A DNA stretch of 64,000 nucleotides from Maratus speciosus. Taxonomy: Eukaryota > Arthropoda > Arachnida > Araneae > Salticidae. Of the stretch, positions 1-11,759 are shown piece by piece (position 1 is the stretch's first letter; each line of letters begins with the position of its first letter). Below the pieces are notes generated by a model. It made no database searches. It was not told the origin of the DNA and was given only the letters and a program-made list of their open reading frames with translations. The stretch spans positions 186,001-250,000 of the forward strand of contig CAWVRF010001062.1 in the NCBI GenBank assembly GCA_963932465.1. The letters run 5' to 3'. A program made the translations under genes and the position numbers.

Positions 1-1516
1 AAGGGAAAGGTGGGAAGAAGAACAGTGAGAATTTAAAGCCCCAATTTCATCTACGTGTGTCCACACACCTTGTAATGGTTTGGAACTTTTTTGTTATAGT
101 GACCTTCGAGTTTTGAATTGCCAAGCGACCAAGCTGCATGATCGAATTATAAGACATATATATGCTGTATATAACATTTCGTGCCGTATATTGCCCAGTT
201 ATATTCATAGATGACGGGTATTATGACGCGTATAGGAATAAAGACTTACATATGTCATATGAGAAGTTAATATTAAATATATATTAACGTATATGTCTCG
301 TGTATGAACATTTGGAATACACATATACATATATAAGCTTGGTAATATTTTAGAAAAATCGTAACTGAAAACTTGAAATAATCATAATTCTTGGCGCCTC
401 TATAATAAGGAAATGGCAAATATTTTCTACATATCTCTAAATTGTAAAAAAAGTAAAAAAACTTTTCCCTACCACACTTTATATCCCAATTCCTATAACA
501 TTATTCAAATTTCTTGCTGTAGAAATAAGACACTCTGCACTTTAAAAATATTTATGTCAGTCATGACGCAATAAACATATTGCGTAAATTCAATGTTTTT
601 AGTTTCAAAATCATTCAAATTACATCTGTTTTATAATTGTTCAAGTTTTATTTTCTATATAGTGCATTTTATGATTTAGTGTATGTTTTTAATTTCAAAG
701 CAACTAATTGAGCTCACAAATTTATTTTTAAAATATTACACTTATATATCAGTTATATATTGTATTTCAAAATAGTAGAATTTAAATCTGATCTCTTAAT
801 TTGAAGTTAAATTTAAGACTTTCGGTAAATGCAGCATTTTATCCATCTGATGAATAATATTCCACTACAATTCAAATGAAAAACAAGCAAATTAAATGCT
901 CAAGTGATTACTTAAAAATGAATGATAAACAAGCAGAAAACCTGTTGTTCTCTTTGACATTTAATTTACGTAATCCTAGAGTAATATAGTTTAAAAAAAA
1001 ATATTTTAACTATTATTTACTATTATTCGTTACAAAATATTTCCATAATTTCAGTTAAACATAAAACATATTAGAATTTTGCAGGGTATTGTTATATAAC
1101 ATCAAAAGAAATAAAAAATAAAGAAAAATACATTATCTCAGTAATTGTTCTCCTTTCCTTCTTATTTTTGTCTTGCAAACTGCTACAAATAATTATAATA
1201 ATTATAACAAGTTAAGGATAAATGTCATAACTACGCTTTAATGTGTACATTTTTTAAATTATTCTTATTGGAATAGCTTAATGAATTCATACTGGACATT
1301 AATTTTATTAAGAGAAATATACTGAAAAGCAATTCAATTAAAATAAGCTTCCGATTACATTAAAGGCATATATGATTACAATTAATAAAGAAGTAACTAA
1401 AAAAGAAGATGTAAACAGATATAATAGAATTTCTTTAAAGAATATTTAAAATGCATATAATGACTCGGAAAAGCTGAATCTAAATAAGGTAAAACCTCTA
1501 GTTATTTACACCTCAT
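1..1516. other. AT-rich stretch, nothing recognised
   Basis: AT-rich sequence with many short ATAT and poly-A/T runs. I see no ORF of note, no terminal inverted repeats and no RNA gene. It may be intergenic or part of a long intron. Confidence 0.5.
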
Positions 1517-2420
1517 CAGTAACTGACGCTTCAGCTGTTTTTTCAAAACAGGGGTGGTGTCAGTTACTGGAGTTTTTGACAATATTAAAAAAATAGCAAT
1601 AAAGAATACAATTTAAAAAAAATTGTCAACAATAATTTTTAATAGAACTCTACTGTACTTTCAAAAACAAAGATATGTTAAAAATAGATTTGAAACTTTG
1701 TAATAGTGATTTGAGAGAGCCCGGGGCTCAAAATTCTATTCTTTTTATTTATAGAGACTTTGCTATGAATAATTTTTCTTAAATATGTTTTAATATAATA
1801 AAAATATTGCATGTAAAAAAATCTGAAAAATTTTAAATATAAAAAAAATAAATTTTAAAATTTTAATCATATTTAGTTTTTTACATAACTTTGGAAGTGT
1901 TTACTCTATTTACAAAATTTTTACACTTTCGTGTACAGAAAATGTGTCATTTTAACTTGTTTTCGGGATTTCTTAAAATATTGATTAGGAATTTTACATA
2001 AAAAAGTTTAATTATGAGTGAGTTTTGCATTAATTAGCATATTTTCACAATTATCACACAAAATTAAAAATCCTGACGACAATTTGTTAGAAATATAGCG
2101 TAAAATCTCTGTTGAAAATTTCATACATATATCTATAAAGGAACTTTAGATACATTCTTTTAAAATTCACAAATCGTGAAAAATTTCATTCTGAGATAAA
2201 TGAAGTTAAAGTTTTCGTCAGGGGGTAGCTAATGCATCGCTTCTCAAGGCAAAAGGTTTTATATCTCTGGATCTAATGAAGATGAAAGCATGCGGTATAT
2301 GGTATTTAACGCTAAAAACTCAGTATTTGTTTCAGCCAATACAAAAAAATTGCATGTTTCTGAGAAATTTTAGCCCCGGACCCCTTGAACTAGAAAGAAC
2401 CCTTAAAGTGCCAGTTACTG
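1517..2420. mobile_element. Possible 0.9-kb terminal-inverted-repeat element
   Basis: CAGTAACTGAC at 1517 is matched in reverse complement by an 11-bp repeat ending at 2420 with one mismatch. An inner inverted pair (CCGGGGCT-type, near 1719 and 2370) supports a symmetric element. The left end also folds on itself at 1517-1567. I found no clear target duplication and no transposase, and the small ORF at 2276 looks fortuitous. Confidence 0.35.
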
Positions 2421-3845
2421 CAGGTTTCACCCTACATATCTATAATTTACAACATATTTTATATTTTTAAAAATTGCCTAGTTGAGCCGTAAATTATATA
2501 AATGTGTCCTTCGCCATATTAAGTAAAATATCATTATCAACCAGTTCACGTTCCTAACATTTAAGATTGTGTGATAAAAATAAATATTTTTGAAATTACG
2601 ATTAGAGTATGCTTTAAAATTAAGATGAAAAAGAAAATTGTTTAATCCTTTTTTTATGTGAAATTCATTAATAATACGAAGAACGATCAAGTTAATAGTA
2701 TTTTAAGGTTATAGAAATATTTGTTACACTAATTTAGCATTCATTCATAATTAAATATTGAAGAATATCTCTAATGAAGGATTTCAATGTTTCAATCGAA
2801 TTTAATATTTCAATGTATATGAATGGATTTCTAAGGATAATGTTTCGTTCCTTTAATGGCTTTGGGAATGTATCATTTTTTTTCATTTCTTTTTTGTCTT
2901 AAAACTTCGCAATTCTTCATTAATATATTAACTATTAGTATTTTTTCTTATCTTTCTTTTTACAAAGAAATCCAATACAATACAAATTTACTCAATATTT
3001 TCAAAAGCTTTTATTTTCACACATTGTTTAACAGAATGACTTGTACAAGAAATAAAAAGAAAGTTTAGATATAAATTTGAAATTTGAATATCAGTTTCAT
3101 AATACTATTTTAATAATTGTAATTTACGTATAATTAAAAAAGGCAAATTTAAATATATTCTAGCAAATGTTGTCTTTCCTTAATTTTTACTTAACACGTG
3201 TCCGAAATAATTACCAGAATAAATGGCATAACTACATTTTAATGCATAAAATACTACATTAAATTTGTATAGCGATTTTAATTATGCTCAATGAAACGCA
3301 TATTTAATGACTAGAAATCGAACAATACTTTCTAAGAGAAAAAATTGATAATGTAATTTATTCAAAATCCAACATCAGCTCGCTAAGACATTAATATTTT
3401 TAAAATCATAAGTATAATAACTGAAATTAAAGATACAAAAGGAATTTAGTACCTCATTAGACGAATTTATCTTTCCAATTATTGATTTAAAAATCCGTCC
3501 ATAATTTAAATTTCCAATTATTGATTTAGAACATATTTCATTTTTGACAATTTCTAAACGTTTTGGCAGATCTTTTTTTAAGTCCTTGAGGTAAATTGCG
3601 CATATTTGAATTTAGTCATTATTTAAAAGAAATTTCTTTTCATTAGTGCATGTTATGGATACATAAAAATATAAGATTAAAATTATTATCTGTAACATAA
3701 CGATGAACTTTCTGCAAAATTTAAAAAAAGGGATATGTGTTAAGGTTTTTCTTTTCTTCGAAGTCATTAAAATTAAGTGGATTCTAAATCTTAAGGAATG
3801 CTCAAATAAAATTCAAATAAACGACATTCAAATGTTCAAATAAAC
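2421..3845. other. AT-rich stretch, nothing recognised
   Basis: No repeat structure or coding signal that I could support. Short ORFs on both strands have only the low-complexity composition expected of AT-rich DNA. Confidence 0.45.
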
Positions 3846-4255
3846 GATAACGAAAACGAAAATATCCAAAAACAAATTTTAAGTAATTAATACATACGTA
3901 AATATACATAATTATTAATTAATTATACGTGTAAATATACGTGATACCCAAGTTGGCTCGGAGTGCCTCTGACCAAAACTTTTATTTTCATATAAAATAA
4001 AATGTAATTAATTTATTAACGATAAAAAAAAAAAATTTCTTATTATACGAATTTCACCTAATTAAAAAATGTTTTATGTATACATTCCGCGGTTTACCTT
4101 TTATAATAATTTTTGTGATAAATCTGCTATACTAGAACTTTCTCAAAGAATATTCGAAACACTTCTGTGGTTTCATACTAAAAATTTTCTATTATTTTTA
4201 AATCTATAGCTCTTAATGAGTACATGAAAAGCGTTTTCGTAGTTTAATTATATAT

Positions 4256-5303
4256 GGGGCATTATCACAACCTTTTGACTCTTGGGAAAAAAAAATTCTG
4301 ATAAAATTAAACTTGCTAAAATATCATTTTAATCTGACGAATTCCTTAATGATTCAAAATAAAGAAAAAATGGTCAGCAGCGAAAATTTTATTTATTTAA
4401 CTGAGGTTTAAGTTAAACTTGCAAGTTTAATTTTCCTTACAATTTTACCCCTATAACTTTTTATTTTCTTCTAAATTTTTACTTATAATGAATTTGCATA
4501 GTACTCACAGGATATTCAAATAAGAAAAAGTAACAATGCAGTACTTTTAATACAGAATTTTTGAATAACATTGTCTTAAAGGGGTGTTAAAGAAGGGACC
4601 GTAAGGTAAAAAAGGGGGACGGTATTGGAAAAAAGGGGCGGTAAGGATGGAACGGTAAGGAAAATTACCACCTATTTTTATGAAAATGATGTTAAAACTA
4701 AATGATAGCCACAATGTTCATTTATTTTTAGAAACAGTTTTTAACATTGGATTAAATTATTTTTTTTTTTCAAATTTACCTCGAAAGGTGCAGGAATAAA
4801 CCTTGGGGACGGTGAGACTACGAATAAGCCACGATGCTTGAAATTGATATTTAAATGCTGATTTAAATTCTACAGTAAATTTTCTGCCAATGAATTTTAA
4901 ACATTATTCCTCTAGCATACTTCTGCATGAGAAAAAAACTTGAAAAAAATTCTGTGGCTGCATCTGAAATGATGTTCTGTTTAATTTTGGAAGAGGGATG
5001 GTAAGTAATCTAAAACCCGGGGAGAGAGTTTAAAAAATAATAATAATCCTAAAAATGTGTGCAGGTTAATTTTTATCTACATATTTATAAAAAGCAATAG
5101 TTCCACTTTCAGAAAAAAAAATTATCGAATTATTTTTATTGAAAAAATTTTATCCATACAGCTCCAAACTTAAAAATCAGCATCAGGGACACGGGACGGT
5201 ATAGGAGTTTTCCAGGTGTTTGGACCCCCAACATCGTCCAAAACTTATTTATCTCGTTAATATTGTTGTGCAATCATGCAATGGGATGTTCCCCAGTATA
5301 TAG

Positions 5304-5339
<36 letters not shown>

Positions 5340-5407
5340 ACAAAAGTGTATTAAAATAAAAATTATTATTCAGGGACATGAAAGTCAAAAGTTTGTGAAA
5401 ATACCCC
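4256..5407. mobile_element. 1.15-kb TIR element inserted in the 3846-5704 repeat
   Basis: The ends are imperfect inverted repeats of about 27 bp: GGGGCATTATCACAACC on the left, and GGGGTATTTTCACAAAC when the right end is reversed. It is flanked by ATAT at 4252-4255 and 5408-5411. The paralogue at 36262-37012 lacks the insertion and reads straight through at this point, so it acts as an empty site. The interior has repeated GGGACGGTA-like motifs near 4590-4670, 4805, 4990 and 5193, and a poly-A run. No transposase is visible, so it is non-autonomous or decayed. Confidence 0.65.
5309..5338 (+). repeat. Poly-A tract
   Basis: About 30 consecutive A residues inside the 4256-5407 element. It is a simple repeat. 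It could be a retroposition tail, but nothing just upstream suggests a retrogene. Confidence 0.8.
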
Positions 5408-5704
5408 ATATGCATTTCTTACTTTATAGTTTGCACTTGCGTCTTGAGTCAGTCATGACTGATAATTTTAAACATTGAAGTTCATAGCAATAAAAAAAAA
5501 GTGTCTCATTTGAGACGATACAACTCAAATCAATGAGTAATGTTGAAGATTTCTCATGGTAGTAACAAGAATTTTGGAATGCAGGTAGTTTCGGTTCAGT
5601 TTCTGTTCGGCTGAATTTTCTGCAACATTCTCGCCGAAAACGAATATTCGGTGAAACTCAGATTTTGAGCCGAAAATGAAATCGAATTTTCGGTCGATCT
5701 CTAA

Positions 5705-6966
5705 TTACAACTATCAACTACTCCAGTGTAAGGTTTAAAAAGCTTTTATTTCTGTGCTTTCCCTTTCCTGAATGCGTCTTAATATAAATATCATAAGAGA
5801 ACACATTTTTCGCACAACAAAAATGATTTACAATGTTATATGAATTAAATATCAATTAATCAAAAATAATTTATAAACTATAATCATCTTTAATGTATAA
5901 TCAACTGATGACAAAAAGTTAATTAATAATTAGTACGTAAAAAGGAAAAAATAGCAATTAATAATGTAATTCACTACTAAATAAGTTTTCTTTCGTATTT
6001 TCTATTATTATATAAATTTCAAGAAATATATAACTGAATCGAAGATCTTAATAGCAATTCTTAATAAAATTTTTAATAGTAGTTTTAATAGTAGTAATTC
6101 TTAATAGTAGTCTTAATAGTTGTACTTCCTAAGCATACATTATTGCCAAAATTTATTTTGTAATTAATAATTAAAATAATGTAAATAACTGTTATTTAAT
6201 AAACAGTGTAACTTAGTAATGATTCACTGTTTTGTGATGAACATATTACAAGAAACTAGGATGTTTATTAAATTTTAGTTCAACCAGGATATTTAAGATA
6301 CTTTTAGTAACTTCCTGTTCGATTTTTTCTAAAAAAGGTTCAATTTGTGAAAGAATATCTTAAAACTATAGCGAAAATTTGCCAATAATATAAAACTGAC
6401 TTTAAAATAAACCGCTAAGAGATACTCTAATTAAAACATTGGGGGAAAGGAGAAATGAAAAAAAAAATTTACCATGAAATTTTTCCTGCCATTTCAATTT
6501 TTTAAAAGTATAAACTGACAAACATAGCCTTTTGAACTGTATTTTTTCCCTTATGTCTAAAATTCCTTTTTTTTTTCCCCAGAGAGTATCTTGAACTAGT
6601 GAAATACGCACGAGATTATCAGGATCTTCTAACAAGCTACGTTGAAAAGATCTTCTTTCCATCTACTAGAAATTCCTCCAGATTTAACCATAAAGACAAG
6701 CATTACAGCCAACATAAATATAAGCAGTGTGCCATTAAAATGGTTATGAAATCGCTTCCGAATTAAATAAATTCAAAAATAATCTTGATAAATTATTAGT
6801 GCGTCTAAATATGTAATTTTTGAGTTCAAGTTTTGGAGCAAAGGTTTGACTATTTTAATTTAAAAGAAATATTTTCAACACAGAGAACACTACAAAATAA
6901 GATAAATATTTTTTTTAATATTATTGTTATTATTCCAGAAGTCACTGTACTTTGTTGCTATCTTTT
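5705..6966. other. AT-rich stretch, nothing recognised
   Basis: Includes a short imperfect TTAATAGTAGT repetition near 6060-6125. No gene or element could be supported. Confidence 0.45.
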
Positions 6967-7201
6967 TTAACCCATTAACCGCCGAAACTATAACATAGGG
7001 ATCTTCACCTTTTTTACCGGAAAAACGTTTGCCACCACAAATTTTGAAAGAAAATCTTCGTTTTATTTAATGATAGAAGTTTCTCTATTTAAATAAGGCA
7101 ATTTTTTAAATTTATAAATCTTGGTAGTATCATAATAAATGCAAGCATGGGCATTTAATTTTACTGTTGCGTGAACGCAACACCAGCGGATAATGGGTTA
7201 A
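6967..7201. mobile_element. piggyBac-type MITE 1 (TTAA duplication)
   Basis: A 227-bp core is flanked by TTAA on both sides (6967-6970, 7198-7201). The ends are inverted repeats, CCCATTAACCGCCG on the left and CCCATTATCCGCTGG when the right end is reversed. TTAA target sites with CCC...GGG ends are the hallmark of piggyBac elements. No transposase is present, so it would have been moved by an element elsewhere. Confidence 0.7.
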
Positions 7202-7300
7202 CTTATCGCATGTGCATATAGAAACTGGTAAAACTGAATTAACGTTTTACTTTCGTAAAAAAAAAATGAAAAGTAAGGAAATAAAACTTATTGCATATGT

Positions 7301-7518
7301 CTAACCCTTTCCGACGCTGTGGTTCCACTGTGGGACCACCTAATTTTAATTTCAAATTTACAAACGACTCAAAGAATGTTTTAATAACATTTTGCTTTTG
7401 TAATGAAAGTTTAGAATAACAAGTCTTTAATTAAAAAAAAGTTTGTTTTTCATTTCTGGTATCAGTCAATCACTTCATCATTTTACGAACAGATTTGTTC
7501 TGCGCCGGAAAGGGTAAA
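7301..7518. mobile_element. piggyBac-type MITE 2 (degenerate flanks)
   Basis: The same architecture as the neighbouring MITE 100 bp upstream: CCCTTTCCGACGC on the left and GCGCCGGAAAGGG on the right. The flanks are CTAA and TAAA, so the TTAA duplication has decayed. An inner palindrome near 7318-7342 (GGTTCCACTGTGGGACC) resembles the GGTGTCC...GGACAC palindrome of the copies at 13698 and 45197. Confidence 0.6.
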
Positions 7519-7728
7519 CTTTATTGGTTGACACCACGGCGAGTGATTTCTGTTTCTGCCTCGACGGAGCGCTAATTTAGCTATCGCTCAAAGGCGGGTG
7601 TAAACTCAAAAATCGCGATATAGTAATTCCTTAGAGCGTACATTATTCTCTTGCATGAAAATTTTCAATAGCCGTTAACAAGTGACTGATATTAAAATAT
7701 CAATTACAGCATTTGTGCAGGAATATTA

Positions 7729-8007
7729 AAAAGCAGTAAACCAGCGTTTAAAATGCACAAATAATGCGTGAAAAGCAGCAAATAGCTGTTTCGAATCTAC
7801 AGAGAGACTTTTCTTCAGTGCAAGATAGGGAAAAAAGAACAGTGTGCTAGAAAAAGCAAGAGCACAGCCTTGCTTTTCTAGCACGCTGTTCTTTTTTCCG
7901 TATCTTGCACTGAAGAAGAATCTCGCTGTAGATTCGAAACAGCTATTTGCTGCTTTTCTCGCATTATTTGTGCATTTTAAACTTAGGTTTACTGCTTTTT
8001 AAGTGAC
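7729..8007. repeat. Near-perfect long hairpin (palindromic MITE)
   Basis: Two arms of about 130 nt pair almost without gaps: AAAAAGCAGTAAACC near 7729 with its complement near 8000, continuing inwards through TCGAATCTACAG to a small loop near 7860. AGTGACTGAT occurs just outside on both sides (7681 and 8002), but the left copy is about 40 bp away, so it is not a clean target duplication. If transcribed, this would give a double-stranded RNA stem of siRNA-hairpin dimensions. Confidence 0.75.
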
Positions 8008-8094
8008 TGATAATTACAAAGTTCAATCCTTTATTTTTTTCATAAAAAATAGAAAGACTCGTTTGATTTATCCTTCATAAAAATATTTTTCCAT

Positions 8095-8522
8095 ACCAAG
8101 ATGCAGGGTAACAGAGTACCTATAACTTTTGAAGAAAACAAGTTGGAAATTGCACGTCAAACGTGTCAAATGAGGTGCGTTCGTACTATAACTAGTTTTA
8201 TAGATATTTTTCCACCGCATATTGTACTAAATGTATATTTTAGTGCACTTCGTAAGTGCATATCAATTTCATTCTGTTCGAAAGACTGTAACATCATTAA
8301 AATGCAATTGAAATAATTCTTTCCCATTGGCCATAATGTAGCGAAAAACTTTTGGCTGCCCTTGTAATTAAACTATACATCCAATTTTCATAAAATTTGA
8401 AATGACTCGACAAAATTTTGAACAATTATATATTTAAAATTCCAGATCATTCGGTTGGGTAGTTTTTGCTCTGTTATACGCGGACGGAAGGACAGACAGA
8501 CAGACCGAACGGCGACTATAGA
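8095..8522. repeat. Dispersed repeat with GACA tract
   Basis: 8125-8200 recurs inverted at about 55195-55270 (shared GAGGTGCGTTCGTA and CGTCAAACGTGT-like blocks). It ends in GGACAGACAGACAGACC at 8488. Similar GACA-tailed fragments lie at 33595, 58125 and 63390, which marks a high-copy family. The ORF at 8101-8316 lies inside the repeat and looks fortuitous. Confidence 0.5.
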
Positions 8523-9179
8523 TGCTATGTGTTTATATAATTACGAACGCAGCTAAAAAGCAAAAGAAAGTGCATCAGAAGAGCGTAAAATATTTGAAAA
8601 GTGAAAAAGTAGCAATTTGGCAACGCTTTACTTGAAAAATTGACACTCCTAGAGTCATATATCTGATTACGCTTCAATACAGTACAGCTGAAAAACACGT
8701 GATACAGATAAAATTTCTCTCTAGACAAATCACGCCCGTAGAGAATAAAATTAGCGCAAACTAAACTCTGCGTACCGCAATCCATTAAGGCTGTTCTTTA
8801 CTGCTCTACTCAACGAGAGCAAAACTTTCTGACACATTTACAAATTCATTTTTTAACGGAAAGATATAAAATTGGAAAGCCTGGCATTGAAGCGATTTGG
8901 AATTGAACTGTTTTTTTCATTTTTTGATCAATCAGTTACCCATTGAGTTATAAGCTATTTCGATCACGTGACAAACCCGTTTTTTGCCCGCTCTTGAGTG
9001 ATTTTTCTACCTTCTCGCGGAATTTTCGTTCAAAACGTCCATTTTGGCACTATTTTCTGAAAGATCTATTGGGTTTGCAAAAAATGGAAAAAACAGCTCG
9101 ATGACAGTTTCTGAACAACAGCACAAGCTAGTTTCATGCATTTTCGAACAAAAATAAATTAAAACTTATGTCAGGAAGT
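8523..9179. other. Unrecognised sequence
   Basis: Slightly richer in GC than its surroundings, with small ORFs on both strands. I could not assign any of it to a gene or repeat. Confidence 0.4.
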
Positions 9180-9450
9180 TGCCCTTTTTGATTTGAGAAC
9201 AGCTTTGTCCTGTAGTGCCAAACACCATTTCCTGACCACGGACCCTCAGGTGCTATTAAACGTGTGTCCCGGTCAGGTGGTCAACCTATTGAGGGACCGT
9301 GATGTTTAGTTCCCAAGCAAGCTCAGTACTCATTTGATCAACCCCGAAAGGATGAAAGTTTTAGTGAACTTTGCCCTAATTGGCAAATTCTTAATTTGAA
9401 GCGTGGTAGAATTACGGGCTGACCACTAAATTACGGCCTTTCTGTAGATA
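9180..9450. other. GC-richer complex segment, possible old dispersed repeat
   Basis: About 270 bp with balanced composition (blocks such as CCTGACCACGGACCC, TCCCGGTCAGGTGG and GGGCTGACCAC), clearly unlike the AT-rich flanks. No clean ORF, A-box or B-box was found. It is probably a fragment of a transposon or SINE-like sequence, but I cannot name the family. Confidence 0.35.
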
Positions 9451-9574
9451 ATAATGCACACAAATTTGTTTGTATACTCCTGTGTATTATCTAAAGAACT
9501 TATGCACACCATGTGATATTCTAAAATTTAATTAAAAATTCATAAACTTCTGGAAATGTATTTCAGCAATAATT

Positions 9575-9719
9575 ACTCTATAGACAGTCACCTAACCGTA
9601 TTATTTTTCATCTCTGTAAATGAACGTAACATGCTTCGCTCTTCATGTCCCATGATCTATAGAAAGCATGTTGTAGCTTTTCCATGTTTATAGAAAGCAT
9701 TCACCTGAGTGATGTATAT
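9575..9719. repeat. Diverged repeat related to the 57-58 kb repeats
   Basis: Contains CTATAGAAAGCATGTTGTA and a GTGATGTATAT block that recur near 57070-57112 and 57870-57905. The fold-back element at 9720 lies inside this repeat, because sequence after 13297 resembles the continuation seen at 57113-57140. Confidence 0.5.
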
Positions 9720-10119
9720 GTCGTAGGCTAATTGAGAAATCCGGCTCTTTGCAAAGAGCCGGGCTAATTGGAGAATCCATCTCCCTTTTTCCAATTAGCC
9801 TGATATTTTTCAGGCTTATTGCAAAGAGCCTAGAAAGCGTTAGGCTAATTGAAAAATGACCACTTATTATCCAATCAGGGTGATATTTTTAGCTCACAGG
9901 CTATCAAATCCTGAGAGCTTATGTTCCCGCCGATTCTGTATGTACGTGTACGTACGTACGTACGTATGTACGTAACGCGATAACTCTTGATAGAAATATC
10001 CGATTTGCTTCAATTTTTTTTTCTAGGTTCATTCTGATGAGGTGCTTCCCTGATTAGTTTTTGGGGTTCATTGGTTAAGGATAAAGGGGGAAATGGGGCT
10101 AGTCCCCCCCCTTAATTTA

Positions 10120-11190
10120 TATAAATGGGTTTTTCATGTAGAAATATTCGATTTGCTCCAAATTTGGTATACCGGTTTATTGTGTTAAGGAGCTTCCCTG
10201 ATTAGATTTGGAAGCTCATTATTTAAGTATAAAGGGGAAAGGGGCTACCCCCTTAATTTAGATAAATCTGTTTTTCATGATGAATTATTCGATTTGCTCC
10301 AAATTTGGTATACCGGTTTATTAAGTTAAGGAGCTGTCTCGATTAGATTTGGAGATTCATTAGTAATATATAAAGGGAGGAAAAGGGGTGGGGGCTATCC
10401 CCCCCCGTAATTTAGATAAATGGGTTTTTCATGCAGAAATATGCGATTTCCAATAAATTTGGTATACCGGTTAATTATGTTAAGCAGCTTCCCTGATTAC
10501 ATTTGGAAGATCATTATTATGTATAAATGGGGAAAGGGGGGCAATTTCCTCTCCCCTTAATTTAGATAAATGCGTTTTTCATGTAGAATTATTCGATTAG
10601 CTCAAATTTGGTGTACTGGTTTATTATGTTAAGGAGATCGCTTCATTAGATTTGGAGGTTTATTAGTTAAGTATAAAGGGAGGAAAGGAGGGCTACACCC
10701 CCCCCCCCTCTTAATTTAGATAAATGGGTTTTTCATGCATAGTTATTCGATTTGCTCCAAATTTCGTATACCGGTTTATTATGTTAAGGAGCTTCCCTGA
10801 TTAGATTTGGAGGTTCATTAGCTAAGTATAAAAGGAGGAAAGGGGGGCTAGACCCCCTCCCTTAATTTAGATAAATGGGTTTTTCATGGAGAGTTATTCG
10901 ATTTGCTCCAAATTTCGTATACCGGTTTATTATGTTAAGGAGCTGCCTTGATTAAATTTGGAGATTTATTGGTTAAGTAAAAAGGAGGGACAGGTGCTAG
11001 TGTCCCCTTAATTTAGGTAAATGGGTTTTTCATACAGAATTATTCGATTTGCTTCAAATTTGATATACCAGTTTATTACGATATGGCTTCCTTCATTTGA
11101 TTTGGAGTTTCATTGATTAAGTATAAAAGGGGGGAAAGGGGGGCAATTGCCCCTCCCCTTAATTTAGATAAATGGGTTTTCATGCAGAAT
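10120..11190 (+). repeat. Left-arm tandem repeats of the fold-back element (~150 bp x 8)
   Basis: The block TAAATGGGTTTTTCATG recurs near 10122, 10262, 10417, 10568, 10723, 10872, 11019 and 11167. Each unit also carries a run of G or C at its join (for example near 10100, 10395, 10692, 10842 and 11137). The units are diverged, so the array is not young. Confidence 0.8.
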
Positions 11191-11219
11191 TATCTAATTT
11201 ATTTTAATTTTTTTTTTCA

Positions 11220-11670
11220 ACCGGATCCGAACTTGAAGGTTCCATTTGAAGTCAACCCGAAAACCGACCACAACCAGGTTTCGGATTGAGTTCAGTTAGA
11301 ACTTTCAGGTTCGGATCGGGTTGCCGGTGGACGGAGTTTATTTTGTCTGGCTTGCATCGGGTTATAGTTCTTTGGAATTTTTTTGTCGGTTAAGATTTGG
11401 TTCGGGACGGGTTTCAGGTTGACTTCAAATGGAATTTTTAGGTTCTGGTAGCGTTGCGTGTCCACGGAAACTAATTTGTCTTGTTCGAATCCGGTTATGG
11501 ATCTTTGGAATATTTTTGTCGGTTATCAGATTTGGTTCGGGATTTCGGGTTTTTTCAAATGGAACTCTCTGCTTCGGGTCGGGTTGCATGTAGACTGAAA
11601 TTATTTTGTCTTGCTCGGATCGGGGTACGGTCTGTTGTAATTTATTTTTCGGGTTTGGGTAGGGTTATGC
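11220..11670 (+). repeat. Central spacer with ~127-bp tandem repeats
   Basis: Between the arms lies a G- and T-rich region built from about three diverged units. Each has a TCGGGTTG-like start, TTATTTTGTCT, TTTTTGTCGGTTA and a TCAAATGGAA end (near 11313, 11440 and 11568). It is not clearly palindromic, so it is the true centre or an insertion at the centre. The 64-codon ORF within it shows no recognisable domain. Confidence 0.6.
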
Positions 11671-11759
11671 GTTAATAAACCTAATAAAAAGAAAATTGCC
11701 CAGATAAACAGAAAAACGCCTTATCAGAATGAACCTAGAAAAAAAATAAAACTAAATTA

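Larger units (their letters stand above)
3846..5704. mobile_element. Dispersed element with CGAAAA-rich ends, copy 1 (interrupted)
   Basis: The two outer parts (3846-4255 and 5408-5704) align end to end with 36262-37012. Shared landmarks are a GTGCCTCTGACC segment near 3963 and 36417, a TCTTGAGTCAGT segment near 5442 and 36744, and ends rich in TTTTCGG and CCGAAAA. The copy is split by a 1.15-kb insertion. The right end reads like terminal repeats of hAT-type elements (AGAGATCGACCGAAA in reverse complement), but that family call is a guess. Confidence 0.6.

Noticed and set aside
7681..8011. AGTGACTGAT as a 10-bp target duplication of the hairpin.
   Set aside because: The left copy lies about 40 bp outside the left arm while the right copy abuts the right arm, so the pair does not flank the element symmetrically.
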